The notes under the pieces are model-generated. The model saw nothing but the letters and a program-made list of their open reading frames with translations, searched no databases and was not told the DNA's origin. Shown one piece after another: positions 24,737 through 34,396 of a stretch of DNA of 64,000 bases. The stretch is from DAOUKH01 sp964291475 (GTDB lineage Bacteria; Chloroflexota; Dehalococcoidia; SHYB01): contig OZ220058.1 in assembly GCA_964291475.2 (NCBI GenBank), positions 33,310-97,309 of the forward strand. Reading direction: 5' to 3'. Numbering within the stretch: position 1 is the first letter of the stretch; each line of letters opens with the position of its first letter. A program made the translations under genes and the position numbers.

Positions 24737-25555
24737 CTACGCCGACCCCGTCCATTCCATCTTTTCGTTGCGCACCCAGCCGCCGGAGGCGTAGGTGCCG
24801 CCATCGACGTGGATGGTGATGCCGGTGAGGTAGGCCGACATGTCGGAGGCGAGGAAGACGGTCGGGCCCGCGTAGTCGTCCTCGACACCCTCCCTGAGTG
24901 CGGGGATGCTGCGGGCGCGTCCGGGCCGGCCGGGGGTCGTCACGCCGATGCCGGTGGTGCCGGGCGTGGGGGTGGCGTCGGGGGCAATGGTGTTGAAGCG
25001 GATGCCGTGGTGGCCCGCCTCCAAGGCCATGGTGCGGGCGAAGTTCTCCATCGCGGACTTGCAGGAGGCGTAGACGGCGAAGCCGGGCGCGGCGCGGTAG
25101 GCCTCGATGCTGGTGATGTTGATGATCGAGCCCTTGATCCCGAGGCGGACCATCTCGTCGACGACCGTCTTGGTGCAGTAGTAGGTGGTCTTGAGGTTGA
25201 TCCTCACCAGCGCGTCCCACGCGTTCTCACTCTCCTCGACGAAGTCCTTGCGGAAGCCGCCGCCGACGTTGTTCACCAGGCAATCGACGCGGCCGTAGCG
25301 GTCGATGGTGGCCTGGACCATCGCCTTGACCTGGTCGAAGTCGCGGACGTCGACGGTGAGGGCGAGGGCGGAGCCGCCGGCGGCCTCGATGTCGGCGGCG
25401 GTCTGCTTGGCGGCGTCGCCGTCCTTGTCGGCGATCACGACGCCGGCGCCGAAGGCGGCGAGGCCCCGGGCGCAGCCGCGGCCGATGCCCATGGCGCCGC
25501 CGGTGACGATGGCGGCGCGGCCGTCGAGCGATGCGAGGGACTTATCGAGGGCCAT
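24737..25555 (-). CDS. Short-chain dehydrogenase/reductase (SDR)
   Basis: This 272-residue classical SDR uses NAD(P)(H) to oxidise or reduce a hydroxyl/carbonyl substrate. The cofactor motif is TGGAMGIGRG at about 18-27, the NNVG strand follows near residue 94, and the catalytic Ser/Tyr/Lys set is in NITSIEAYRAAPGFAVYASCKSAMENF (Y-A-S-C-K). The C-terminal VDGGTYASGGW is also typical. AGGAG lies upstream of the ATG. It is the first gene of a probable operon with a hypothetical protein, the Rdx selenoprotein and a secreted protein. The substrate is unknown. Confidence 0.92.
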   Translation of the reverse strand: MALDKSLASLDGRAAIVTGGAMGIGRGCARGLAAFGAGVVIADKDGDAAKQTAADIEAAGGSALALTVDVRDFDQVKAMVQATIDRYGRVDCLVNNVGGGFRKDFVEESENAWDALVRINLKTTYYCTKTVVDEMVRLGIKGSIINITSIEAYRAAPGFAVYASCKSAMENFARTMALEAGHHGIRFNTIAPDATPTPGTTGIGVTTPGRPGRARSIPALREGVEDDYAGPTVFLASDMSAYLTGITIHVDGGTYASGGWVRNEKMEWTGSA

Positions 25556-25671
25556 GGGGGTGCTCCTTCAGGGGCCCGCAGGGTGGAAGGCGCGTCCATG
25601 ATAGCCGGTCGGCGGCGCAATGCAAGAAGCGGGGCGCGGGCGATCTCGCGAGGTGTGGCATAGTGTGGCCC

Positions 25672-28600
25672 ATGTCGGCCCGCATCCATTCACGAGGGGC
25701 GGCGTTGATGGTTGTCGCGCTCGCGGCCGTCGTCGTCGCCTCATTGTGGCCCGGCGCGTGGCCGGACAGCGCGCAAGCCCAGCAACAGAATCCAGTCATT
25801 CACTCGGTGGAGCCGGGGGAGCCGTACTGCGTCCTGCGGAACTCGCCGCGCCGTTGGGAGCGGCTGCTGACGATCACCGGACAGAACTTCGGCACGGAAG
25901 ACGACAGCCGCCTGAACTTTCGGGTCATAGGCCAGGGCAACCCAACCTTCCACGTTGGGCCGGAGGCCGAGTGGGCGAGCTCGACGGAGATCCGGGTGGA
26001 CATCGCCCGGATCGCGCACCATCTACCGGACGCGCGCAACTTCTCCGTTCTGGTCAGGATCACCGACGCTTCTCTCAACCCGCTGTCGGAATGGTCGGAC
26101 TCGTTTGTTGTCGCGGCGGATGCCATCGCGTGCGGCGCCGAACGGCCCCCGCCGCCTTCCCTGCCCGCGTCGGCGCTGCTGCCGCAAGGCCCGCCGGTGC
26201 GGGGAGAGCCGGGCGACCTGTGGGCCGACCTTATTCTTGGCAAGCCGGACTTTTCGGAGATCTCCCCCAACGAGGTCGTCCCGCACAAGGTCTTCAATCC
26301 GGGCGGGGTCGTCGTGGACCGGTCGGTCGACCCCGGCAGGGCCTACGTCTGGGACTCGGGAAACAGCCGCATCCTGGGGATCGATCTGGCGAAGTGCTAC
26401 GCCGGCGAAGGCCCGTGCTCCGCCGATGTCGTCCTTGGGCAGCCGTCGGGCTACGACCACTCGGCGTGCAACGCGGACGGCGGCTTCCAGAACTTCCCCT
26501 TCCGCACGTTGGCGGGCCCGGACACGCTGTGCGGGATGCCCGACACCGCCATCAGCCCGAGCGAAGAGCACACCTACGTGACGATGGCGGTCAACGACGA
26601 TGGCGACCTGTTCGTCCCGGACTCGCATAACAACAGGGTCTTGCGGTACGAGAACCCCTTCGAAAACGATACGGTCGCCGACCAGGTCTGGGGGCAGGAA
26701 GACTTCACGGGCATCCTGTGCAACGACGGGAACTTCGTGGCGCCGACCGCCGAGACCCTCTGCTTTCACTCCTTCACCAACCGGCTGAGACTGAACCGGT
26801 ACGGCAACGGCGTTGCGGTAGATGGCGAGGGTAACCTGTGGGTCGCGGACGGTGGGAACAACCGGGTCCTCCGTTTCCCAATCGATCCGAGCACGGGCGA
26901 GATCGCGAAGGCCGCCGACCGGGTGTTGGGCCAGCCCGGCTTCGATACCGCACGGCCCGGAACCAGCCTCCAGGGGCTGCATGCTCCCTCGGCCGTGGCG
27001 ATCGGCCGCGACGGCTCGGTCTACGTGGCCGACACGTTCAATAACCGAGTCGTCATGTTCGAGCCGCCCCTCTTGTCCGGCATGGCGGCCACCCGGGTGT
27101 TCGGGTCCCAGTTCAAGCGGCCGACCTCGCTGGCTATCGACCCGGGCGGCGGCGGCCTGTGGGTCAACGATACCGGTAATTCCATGATCGAGCTCTGGGA
27201 GCTACGGACGGGTACCGTTTCGCGGGTGCTGGGGAAGGAGTCCTACGAGCCCGACGGGAAGTGCGGCCCCCGCTTCTCGACTGTCGCGGGACACCCAAAC
27301 CTCTGCGATGCGACCGGGGGCATGGGTATAGACCGCGAGGGTGGGCTCCTGGTCTCATTGCCGCGGTTTAGCCAGGACGTTCTCCGCTTTCCCGACCCCA
27401 CGTTGGATAGGGGCAGCGCAGCGCTCATCCAGCCCGACCGGCGCGTCTTCGCTAGGGGCTGGCAATACAACCAAACGGGCATTAAAGGCTTGGACTCGGC
27501 GCGGGGGGTCGCGGTCTGGGAGGACCAACTCATCGTTTCCGACATACGGCGATTGATGTTCTGGAATGGACTCGACGGGCTGACCAACGGCCGTCCCGCC
27601 GATGGGGTCGTGGGCGACGAAACCCGGCCCGGGAGATGGGCCGACTGCTGCGGCAAGATCAAAGCAGACGCGGCGGGGCGGCTCTGGGTGCTGGGCTTCG
27701 AAGGGCTCGGCTATCTCGACGTGTACCAGCTCCCCTTGACGGAACACTCCGCCCCGATTCATACGATATGGAAGGAAGAAGCCGACTTCCCAGTCCTCGG
27801 AACAGACGATCGGATCACCTTGGGGCGCCGGATCTTCGGCATCGCACCCGTGGGGCGCGGAGAGTTCCTCTGGGTGGCCGATACCGACAACCACCGCGTC
27901 GTGCGAATTCGTGACCCGCTGACCGACCCGGTCGTGGACGTGGTGCTGGGACAAAAGACCGCTCGCGGCAGATTATGCAATCGGACTCTGGAACGGGAAG
28001 CGCACGACGCGCGTCCCCGCACCGTCTTTGTCGCCGACACCATTTGCTTCCCTGGCGCGCTATCGATTGACCGCCTGGGCAATCTCTACGTTTCCGACCA
28101 CTCCCTGGAGGTCGAGGGGAATTGGCGCCTTCTCATCTTCTTGGCGTCGTCGATTCCCACGGGCAACAGGACCACCCTATTCGCCCCCAAGGCCGCAAAA
28201 GAATTCAACGATTCCGTTGGCACGGACAGCGGCCTCACGTTTCCCCAGTGGCTACCGGACGCCATGGTCGAGAACTACCCTTCCTACTTCCGCACGAGAT
28301 CGGCAGCGACGTGGGAACCCGCATTCGACAGTTGGAATCGAATGGCCGTCGGCTATAACGCCTATATCGGATCCAGGTTCGTGGGGCTCTACGACGACCC
28401 GCTCGGACGGGAGCCACTGCCGAACTCCTATCTGCACGACGTGGGCTCTATGGCGTACACCGCGACGTTCGACGACCAGGACAACCTGTACGTGGGCGAC
28501 CTCAACCGGAGCCGGGTGCTCGTCTATTTCAGACCGTTCGGCGGCCCGCCGAACCCGGCGGGGCAAACCGCACCGGACGCCTCCCCACAAACCGGCCCCG

Positions 28601-29499
28601 TGCCTGAGTACCCCGTCACCATCACCTCGGTCGACCCGGCACCGCCCTACTGCGTCCTTCGCAGCGCAACGCTCCCGCGTGAAAGGAACCTGAATCTCAG
28701 CGTCGAAGGACTCCCGGAGGGGCGTGACCTCAGGCTGCAATTCCGCAGAGTCACGGTGCGGCACAGAGAGTGGATGCATTTCGGCCGCGCTTTCGTGAAC
28801 CATGATCGATCAGAGATCACGGTCCATGACGCCCGCTTCTGGCGGCACATCTGGTCGGACATCGACAAGGCGATCATCACCGTCCGCATCATGGGGCCGG
28901 ACGGTACCCCTCTTTCGAACTGGTCTCCGGCGTTCCAACTCGCCAACGACGGCGATGTTTGCGGGGCCGTCCTGCCGGAACCGACGCCAACCCCGTCACC
29001 GACGCCGCGGCCGACGGCAACCCCCACGCCGTCGCCGACACCCAGGGCGACCTCGACGCCGGCTCCATCGCCGGCGCCAACGGTCGCGCCAAGCCCGACG
29101 CCAACCCTGGTACCAACGGCAAGGCGCCAACCCTGGTACCAACCCACGCCGACGCCAACCCCGGTACCAACGGCAAGCCCTACACCCACACCGACTCCAA
29201 CCCCGGTGCCAACGGCAACGCCAACGCCGAATCCAACCCCGGCGCCAACGGCAACGCCAACACCGGCTCCAATCCCGGTACCAACGGCAACACCCACGCC
29301 GACCGCGACGGCAACGCCAACGGCGCCGCCGACCCCGCCATCGCCCACGCCGACCTCCACGCCGGCGCCCGCGGTTCCCGATGACGACGGCGGTCTGAGC
29401 ATCGCGCTCGTCGCGATCGTGATCGTTGCGGTGGCGGTGGCGGCCGGGGGAGCCTACCTCGTCAGCCGCCGGCGCGGGCCCGAGGAGCCCGAGGAGTAG
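25672..29499 (+). CDS. Large cell-surface NHL-repeat beta-propeller protein with Thr-Pro stalk and C-terminal anchor
   Basis: This 1275-residue surface protein begins with a signal peptide ending near AQA-QQQ (about 37). A first module at 41-155 (IHSVEPGEPYCVLRN to VVAADAIACG) leads to a long NHL-type propeller region at about 175-955. Its repeats resemble NRVLRYENPF, GEGNLWVADGGNNRVLRFP and GSVYVADTFNNRVVMF. A second copy of the first module follows at about 981-1100 (ITSVDPAPPYCVLRS to LANDGDVCG). A Pro-Thr-Ala stalk at about 1104-1240, a transmembrane helix near 1244-1264 and a basic tail (SRRRGPEEPEE) end the protein. The start at 25672 gives the signal peptide; the longer upstream frame crosses the SDR promoter. 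A sensor, adhesin or scaffold role is inference. Confidence 0.8.
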   Translation: MSARIHSRGAALMVVALAAVVVASLWPGAWPDSAQAQQQNPVIHSVEPGEPYCVLRNSPRRWERLLTITGQNFGTEDDSRLNFRVIGQGNPTFHVGPEAEWASSTEIRVDIARIAHHLPDARNFSVLVRITDASLNPLSEWSDSFVVAADAIACGAERPPPPSLPASALLPQGPPVRGEPGDLWADLILGKPDFSEISPNEVVPHKVFNPGGVVVDRSVDPGRAYVWDSGNSRILGIDLAKCYAGEGPCSADVVLGQPSGYDHSACNADGGFQNFPFRTLAGPDTLCGMPDTAISPSEEHTYVTMAVNDDGDLFVPDSHNNRVLRYENPFENDTVADQVWGQEDFTGILCNDGNFVAPTAETLCFHSFTNRLRLNRYGNGVAVDGEGNLWVADGGNNRVLRFPIDPSTGEIAKAADRVLGQPGFDTARPGTSLQGLHAPSAVAIGRDGSVYVADTFNNRVVMFEPPLLSGMAATRVFGSQFKRPTSLAIDPGGGGLWVNDTGNSMIELWELRTGTVSRVLGKESYEPDGKCGPRFSTVAGHPNLCDATGGMGIDREGGLLVSLPRFSQDVLRFPDPTLDRGSAALIQPDRRVFARGWQYNQTGIKGLDSARGVAVWEDQLIVSDIRRLMFWNGLDGLTNGRPADGVVGDETRPGRWADCCGKIKADAAGRLWVLGFEGLGYLDVYQLPLTEHSAPIHTIWKEEADFPVLGTDDRITLGRRIFGIAPVGRGEFLWVADTDNHRVVRIRDPLTDPVVDVVLGQKTARGRLCNRTLEREAHDARPRTVFVADTICFPGALSIDRLGNLYVSDHSLEVEGNWRLLIFLASSIPTGNRTTLFAPKAAKEFNDSVGTDSGLTFPQWLPDAMVENYPSYFRTRSAATWEPAFDSWNRMAVGYNAYIGSRFVGLYDDPLGREPLPNSYLHDVGSMAYTATFDDQDNLYVGDLNRSRVLVYFRPFGGPPNPAGQTAPDASPQTGPVPEYPVTITSVDPAPPYCVLRSATLPRERNLNLSVEGLPEGRDLRLQFRRVTVRHREWMHFGRAFVNHDRSEITVHDARFWRHIWSDIDKAIITVRIMGPDGTPLSNWSPAFQLANDGDVCGAVLPEPTPTPSPTPRPTATPTPSPTPRATSTPAPSPAPTVAPSPTPTLVPTARRQPWYQPTPTPTPVPTASPTPTPTPTPVPTATPTPNPTPAPTATPTPAPIPVPTATPTPTATATPTAPPTPPSPTPTSTPAPAVPDDDGGLSIALVAIVIVAVAVAAGGAYLVSRRRGPEEPEE

Positions 29500-29531
29500 G
29501 ACTCCATCACGGCGCCCTACTCAGCCGCTCC

Positions 29532-29560
29532 TGGGGACGGCGCAAGCCCCGTGGTATGAT
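29532..29560 (+). promoter_or_regulatory. Possible promoter with extended -10 (TGG-TATGAT)
   Basis: TATGAT at 29555-29560 carries a TGn extension, and a weak -35 (TGGGGA, 29532-29537) lies 17 bp upstream. The start codon of the next gene follows 24 bp downstream of the -10, with AGGAG in between. Confidence 0.45.
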
Positions 29561-29584
29561 TTGGGCCTTCTGTAGGAGTGAGCG

Positions 29585-30331
29585 ATGATCCTCGACTTCG
29601 AGCGAGGAAGCCAAGCCGAACCCCGCGGCCACGCGCTGGCCTACGCGTCCAGCCTCACCGAGCCCAACGCCGTCTACGCCGCGTACCTCGTCGTGCCGCC
29701 GATCTCGATCAACCTCTCGAAGTACATGCCGCCGATGTTCGCCGACAAGGTCACGCTGGCGGACGCGGAGAGCGTGTCGGCGATCCCGCTGCCGCCGGTG
29801 CCGGAGAAGGTGGAGAGCGTCGAATTCGTGCTGCGGCTGGCGGAGGCGCGGAACGACGACGTGATCAACCTCGGGGCGCTGGACACGATGAACGCCCACC
29901 ACATGCTTTCCCAGGTGAGCCAGGCGGCCCAGACGTACCTGGAGCTGTACACCGTGTACATCGACAGCCTCGCGCCCGCCCCCGAGCCGGAGGCGGCGCC
30001 GGCCATCGGCGAAAGCGTCGACGACGTGCTGGCGAGCTTCATGACCGAGAAGGAGAAGCTCGGCGAGATGTCGAAGCTGCTGGGCAAGGTCCGCTACGCC
30101 GTCGACGGCAACGACGCGGCGCTGGCGGAGGAGGCCTTGGCGGAGGTGTCGTCGATGGGGGCGCGCCTCACGGGGACGTACGAGCTGAGCCGGCTGGCCG
30201 AGGCGGCGCGCATGCCCGGCGACAAGGGCCGGCGCCTCACCGAACTCCACCTGCGGCGCTGCTATCTGCTCTGCGACGAAGATTACAGCGGCGTGGACGC
30301 CATCGACGCGGAGATCAGCACGCTGGAGTAG
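29585..30331 (+). CDS. Hypothetical protein
   Basis: This 248-residue cytoplasmic protein has no recognised domain. It begins MILDFERGSQAEPRGHALAYASS, contains a Pro-rich strand region (YLVVPPISINLSKYMPPMFADKV) and continues as mostly acidic helices (SVDDVLASFMTEKEKLGEMSKLLGKVRYAVDGND and the C-terminal VDAIDAEISTLE). No signal peptide, membrane helix or metal motif is seen. It has its own AGGAG and an upstream extended -10. It ends 8 bp before the convergent end of serA, so it is not in an operon. Confidence 0.7.
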   Translation: MILDFERGSQAEPRGHALAYASSLTEPNAVYAAYLVVPPISINLSKYMPPMFADKVTLADAESVSAIPLPPVPEKVESVEFVLRLAEARNDDVINLGALDTMNAHHMLSQVSQAAQTYLELYTVYIDSLAPAPEPEAAPAIGESVDDVLASFMTEKEKLGEMSKLLGKVRYAVDGNDAALAEEALAEVSSMGARLTGTYELSRLAEAARMPGDKGRRLTELHLRRCYLLCDEDYSGVDAIDAEISTLE

Positions 30332-30338
30332 CCGTCCG

Positions 30339-31916
30339 CTAGACGCGGACCTGGGTGACGCTCAGGATGCCCTCGAGGGCGCGGATTTCGGCGAGCGCCT
30401 CATCGGGCATGCCCTCGTCCAGCCCGAGCACCATCATGGCGTTGCCCCGCGAGGCCCGCCGCCCCACGTGCATCGAGCTGATGTTGACGTCGTGGGCCCC
30501 TGCGATGGAGCCGACGCTGCCGATCAGGCCGGGCCTGTCCCGGTTCTCCACGAACAGCATGTAGCCCTCGCCGACGGGCGTGTCGACGAGGTACTGGTCG
30601 ACCGAGACGAGCATGGGGCGGCCGATGACGCTGGCCCCGGAGATGAGCTTCGGACCCGTGCTGGTGTTGAGGGAGATGGAGAGCAGGCTCCGGTAGACCT
30701 CGGGCGAGGCGATCTTCTGTTCCTTGATGACCAAGCCGCGCTGCTGGGCGACGAGGTCGGCGTTGACGACGTTGACGCGCTCCTCGCTGACGGGAGCGAG
30801 GAGGCCCTGAATGACCGCCGCCTTGAGCACAAGCGTGTCGTAGCGGGCGATCTCGCCGGCGTACTCGATATAGACGGATTCCATTTGGCCCTGGGCAAGC
30901 TGGGTGGCGAAGCGCCCGACGGTGTGAGCGACGTCGACGTAGGGCGCGATGACGGGCAGCGCTTCCGGGTTCATCATCGGGGCGTTGACCGCGAACTTCG
31001 CCGGCTTGCCGGCGAGCACGTCGATGATCTGCTCGGCGACGTCGACGCTCACCTGCTCCTGCGCCTCCTGAGTGGAAGCCCCGAGGTGGGGGGTGACGAT
31101 GATGCGGTCGCTATCGAGCAGCGGCGTGTCGGTGGCCGGCTCGACGGAGAAGGTATCGACGGCGGCGCCGCCGACGCGCCCGCTGGAGACTGCTTCGACC
31201 AGGGCCCGCTCGTCGACGATGCCGCCCCGCGCCGCGTTGATGATGCGGACGCCGGGCTTCATCTTGGCAAGCTCAGCGGGGCCGATGAGGGTCTGGGTTC
31301 CCGCGGTCAGGGGCACGTGGATGGTGAGGAAGTCGGCCTGGGCCAGCATCTCCTCCATCGAGACGAGCTCGACGTCGATGCGGCGGGCGTATTCCTCGGA
31401 GACGAAGGGATCGTGGCCGATGACGCGCATCTCGAAGGAGTTGGCGCGTCGCACCACCTCCGACCCGACCTTGCCCAGGCCGATGACGGCGAGCGTCTTG
31501 CCGCGAAGCTGGACGCCGGTATACGCGCCGCGCTCCCAGCGTCCGTCGCGCATCGAATGATCGGCCTGGGGGACGTTGCGCGCCAGGGACAGCATCAGGG
31601 CCATGGTGTGCTCGGCGGCGGCGATGACGTTCGAGGCGGGGGAGTTGACGACGAGCACGCCCCGCCGGGTGGCAGCGTCCACGTCGATGTTGTCGACGCC
31701 GATACCGGCCCGGCCCACCACGTGGAGCCGCTGGCTCCGTTCCAAGAGGGACGCGTTGACCTGGGTGGCGCTGCGCACCACGAGCGCGTCGTAGTCGCCG
31801 ATGCGCTCCTCGAGAGCGGCGGGGTCGAGCCCGGTCTGCACGACGACCTCGAAGCCGGCGTTCCGAAGCAGGTCGATTCCCGCTTCGGCGACCGGCTCGG
31901 CTACGAGGACGCGCAT
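30339..31916 (-). CDS. serA: D-3-phosphoglycerate dehydrogenase
   Basis: This 525-residue long-form SerA oxidises 3-phosphoglycerate as the first step of serine synthesis. It shows the catalytic-domain opening MRVLVAEPVAEAGIDLL, the NAD motif GLGKVGSEVVRRA, and the dehydrogenase signatures NAARGGIVDERALVEAV and TPHLGASTQEAQEQVSVDVAEQI. An allosteric-substrate-binding domain precedes a C-terminal ACT domain (MLFVENRDRPGLIGSVGSIAGAHDVNISSMHVGR), which usually binds serine for feedback control. The ATG at 31916 starts one base after the aminotransferase stop, so the two are coupled. An in-frame extension to 32027 lies inside the upstream gene and was rejected. Confidence 0.95.
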   Translation of the reverse strand: MRVLVAEPVAEAGIDLLRNAGFEVVVQTGLDPAALEERIGDYDALVVRSATQVNASLLERSQRLHVVGRAGIGVDNIDVDAATRRGVLVVNSPASNVIAAAEHTMALMLSLARNVPQADHSMRDGRWERGAYTGVQLRGKTLAVIGLGKVGSEVVRRANSFEMRVIGHDPFVSEEYARRIDVELVSMEEMLAQADFLTIHVPLTAGTQTLIGPAELAKMKPGVRIINAARGGIVDERALVEAVSSGRVGGAAVDTFSVEPATDTPLLDSDRIIVTPHLGASTQEAQEQVSVDVAEQIIDVLAGKPAKFAVNAPMMNPEALPVIAPYVDVAHTVGRFATQLAQGQMESVYIEYAGEIARYDTLVLKAAVIQGLLAPVSEERVNVVNADLVAQQRGLVIKEQKIASPEVYRSLLSISLNTSTGPKLISGASVIGRPMLVSVDQYLVDTPVGEGYMLFVENRDRPGLIGSVGSIAGAHDVNISSMHVGRRASRGNAMMVLGLDEGMPDEALAEIRALEGILSVTQVRV

Positions 31917-31917
31917 G

Positions 31918-33024
31918 TCATCGCGCCTTGGCCGGAACGGGCTTCTCTCGCAATCGCTCCAGGCAGCCGGTGACGGCGTCGACGGCCTCCTCGATGTCGC
32001 GGTCGTCGACGAGTCCAAGGTGGCCAATGCGGAAGATCTTCCCCGAAAGCGGGCCCTGGCCGCCGGCCAGCACGACGCCGTAGTCGCGCCGCGCCATGCC
32101 GGAGAGGTCCTTCCACGTCACGCCGTCGGGAACGCGAATCGAGGTGACGGTGTTGGAGGCGTGCCGGGGGTCGGCAAAGAGATCGAGGCCGGCCTCGGTG
32201 ACGAGCCGGCGGGTGAGGTCGCCATAGTGCCGGTGGGCGGCGTGGACCTGCTCGACGCCGTGGTCGAGGATCAGGCGCAGCCCCTCGCGTAGCCCGTAGA
32301 TGGCGGAGAGGGCCGGAGTCCACGGGGTCTGACCTTGACCGGCGGCGTTGAGGGCCTTGGCGAGGTCGAGGTAGAAACGCGGCATCGTCGCCTTCTCGAT
32401 CACCTCCCGCCCGCGGGGGCTGACGCTGACCATGGCGAGGCCGGGCGGCGCCATCCACCCCTTCTGCGAGCCGGATACGGCGACGTCGATCCCCCACTCG
32501 TCGACAGGGCAGGGAATGGAGCCGATGCTGCTGACGCCGTCGACGACGAGCGTGCGGTCGAACTCGCCCTTGATGACGGCGGCGAGGGCCCCCAGGTCGT
32601 TGGTCACGCCGGTGGAGGTCTCGTTGTGGGTGACGAAGACGACGCCGGCATCGGGCTCGGCGGCGAGAACCTCGCGCACCTTGGCGGGGTCGGCGGCTTG
32701 GCCCTGCTCGAAGCGGACCACCGCGACGTCGGCGCCGTAGGCCGAGGCAAGGTCGGCGAAGCGGTCGCCGAAGACCCCGATCGAGATCACGACGGTGCGC
32801 TCGCCGGGGGAGAGGGTGTTGACGACGGCGGCTTCGAGGCCGCCGGTGCCGGAGCAGGTGAGCAGGACGACGTCGTGGCGGGTACCGAAGACGGTCTTGA
32901 GGCCGTCGGCGATCTCGGCGGCCATCTCGGCGAACTCGGGGCCGCGATGATTGATCATCTGGCCGCGCATGGCTTCGAGGACGGAATCGGGCAACGGCGT
33001 GGGCCCGGGGGTGCGGAGGTTCAA
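31918..33024 (-). CDS. Class V aminotransferase (serine-pyruvate / alanine-glyoxylate type)
   Basis: This 368-residue PLP enzyme of the AGXT/SPT branch starts NLRTPGPTPLPDSVLEAMRGQMINHRGPEFAEM. The PLP-lysine segment is VSGSQKGWMAPPGLAMVSVS and the phosphate-binding loop is near TCSGTGGLEAAV. The TTG start has AGGAG seven bases upstream. Because it is coupled to serA, it may supply the phosphoserine transamination step or interconvert serine, glyoxylate and pyruvate; the family alone cannot decide between these. In several bacteria lacking serC an enzyme of this family replaces it. Confidence 0.9.
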   Translation of the reverse strand: MNLRTPGPTPLPDSVLEAMRGQMINHRGPEFAEMAAEIADGLKTVFGTRHDVVLLTCSGTGGLEAAVVNTLSPGERTVVISIGVFGDRFADLASAYGADVAVVRFEQGQAADPAKVREVLAAEPDAGVVFVTHNETSTGVTNDLGALAAVIKGEFDRTLVVDGVSSIGSIPCPVDEWGIDVAVSGSQKGWMAPPGLAMVSVSPRGREVIEKATMPRFYLDLAKALNAAGQGQTPWTPALSAIYGLREGLRLILDHGVEQVHAAHRHYGDLTRRLVTEAGLDLFADPRHASNTVTSIRVPDGVTWKDLSGMARRDYGVVLAGGQGPLSGKIFRIGHLGLVDDRDIEEAVDAVTGCLERLREKPVPAKAR

Positions 33025-33151
33025 CGCGGGTCTCCTGAGGGAGCGTCGGGGTGGGAACAGCGTGGACGCGAGTGGTGAAATTCTATCACACGGCCTCCCG
33101 TTGACCGCCCGCGAGCGGGACGCCGCCTCGCGCTTGGGGCTTGGGCGAGAC

Positions 33152-33157
33152 TATAAT
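33152..33157 (+). promoter_or_regulatory. Consensus -10 box TATAAT
   Basis: A perfect TATAAT lies 48 bp upstream of the amidohydrolase ATG at 33206. No convincing -35 sits at the right distance; the region upstream is a TTGGGGCTTGGG run. Confidence 0.4.
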
Positions 33158-33205
33158 CGCGGCGAGGCCGGGAACCGGTACGGGCCCCTGCCGGAGGAGC
33201 GCAAC

Positions 33206-34396
33206 ATGGGCTACTTTGCGATCGACGGCGACACGCACATGAACGAGCCGCACAACGTGTGGCTGACGCGGACTCCTTCCCATTTGCACGACCGCGTCCC
33301 CAGGGTGGAGCGACGGAACGGCCGCGAGGTGTGGCTGTACGAGGGCGGCAAGCGCATGCGCTCGGTGACGCTGCTGTGCAACGTGATCGGGGTGTCGCCG
33401 GTGCAGTGGGGCCTCTTCTGCGAGTCGTACGCCGACCTGCCGCAGGGCGCCTTCCAGCCCGAGGCGCGCCTGAAGGACATGGACGTCGACATGACCACGG
33501 CGCACGTCCTCTACCCCACCTACGTCATGGCGGGTGCGCAGGAGTACACGACGAAGGACCGCGAGTTGCAGCTCGCCTGCGTCCGGGCCTACAACGACTG
33601 GATGAGCGAGTTTTGCTCGGTGAACCCGGGGCGCTTCTTCGGACTCGCCACGCTGCCGGTGACCAGCGTCGAGGACGCCATGGCCGAGGCGGAGCGCGTC
33701 CGCGGCCTAACCGGCATCCGCGGCCTGCTGCTCACCTGCTGGCCCAACGGCGGCGCGCTGCCCGACCATGAGACGGACGACCGGTTCTGGGACCTGGTCG
33801 AGGACCTCGACATCGCCTGCACCATCCACGTCGGCTTCTTCGGCGGCGGCGAAGTGGGCGAGGCTTCGGCGGAGGACAGCGACTCCACGCCGCGCATCTC
33901 GCTGCCGAGGCTCAACGTGAGCCGGCAGGGCGCCAGCACGATTCCGATCTTCTCGGAGCTCATCCTCGGCGGCGTCCTGGAACGGCATCCCAAACTGCGC
34001 ATCGGCGTGGCCGAGGTGGGCGTGGGCTGGCTCCCCTTCTTCATGGAGCAGACCGACGACAACTACGTCCGCCACCGGTTCTGGACGGGGAACCACCTCA
34101 AGCTCCTCCCCAGCGACTACCTGAAGCGGCAGCTCTTCTCCACCTTCCAGCAGGACACCTACGGCATCAAGAACCGCGAGTACATGATCGACAACATCAT
34201 GTGGTCGTCGGACTACCCGCACTCGGGGGCCGACTGGCCGAACTCGCGGGTCACCATCGCCAACCACATGCGCGGCGTGCCCGACGACGAGCAGCGCAAG
34301 ATCCTCGCGGGCAACGCGATGCGGCTCTACGGCGTGAAGGAGTCCGACCTCACCACGATGGGGGCCCTGCCCCCAAAGACGGCCGTCGCCGTCTAG
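33206..34396 (+). CDS. Amidohydrolase (TIM-barrel metal-dependent hydrolase)
   Basis: This 396-residue amidohydrolase-2 protein starts MGYFAIDGDTHMNEPHNVWL, with DGDTH at the first metal strand. Further blocks are TIHVGFFGGGEVGEAS, FSELILGGVLERHPKLRIGVAEVGVGWLPFFMEQTDDNY and the closing metal strand IDNIMWSSDYPHSGADWP. It is related to the tandem pair at 19.8-22.6 kb but clearly more distant. GGAGGAG precedes the ATG by eight bases, which decides against the longer frame starting in the upstream gene. Its stop shares CTAG (34393-34396) with the convergent tyrS stop. The substrate is unknown. Confidence 0.9.
   Translation: MGYFAIDGDTHMNEPHNVWLTRTPSHLHDRVPRVERRNGREVWLYEGGKRMRSVTLLCNVIGVSPVQWGLFCESYADLPQGAFQPEARLKDMDVDMTTAHVLYPTYVMAGAQEYTTKDRELQLACVRAYNDWMSEFCSVNPGRFFGLATLPVTSVEDAMAEAERVRGLTGIRGLLLTCWPNGGALPDHETDDRFWDLVEDLDIACTIHVGFFGGGEVGEASAEDSDSTPRISLPRLNVSRQGASTIPIFSELILGGVLERHPKLRIGVAEVGVGWLPFFMEQTDDNYVRHRFWTGNHLKLLPSDYLKRQLFSTFQQDTYGIKNREYMIDNIMWSSDYPHSGADWPNSRVTIANHMRGVPDDEQRKILAGNAMRLYGVKESDLTTMGALPPKTAVAV

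Noticed and set aside
28980..29380. Tandem repeats resembling a CRISPR array
   Set aside because: They are in-frame Thr/Pro/Ala codons of a stalk, with no unique spacers and no cas genes. The same applies to 40150-40510.
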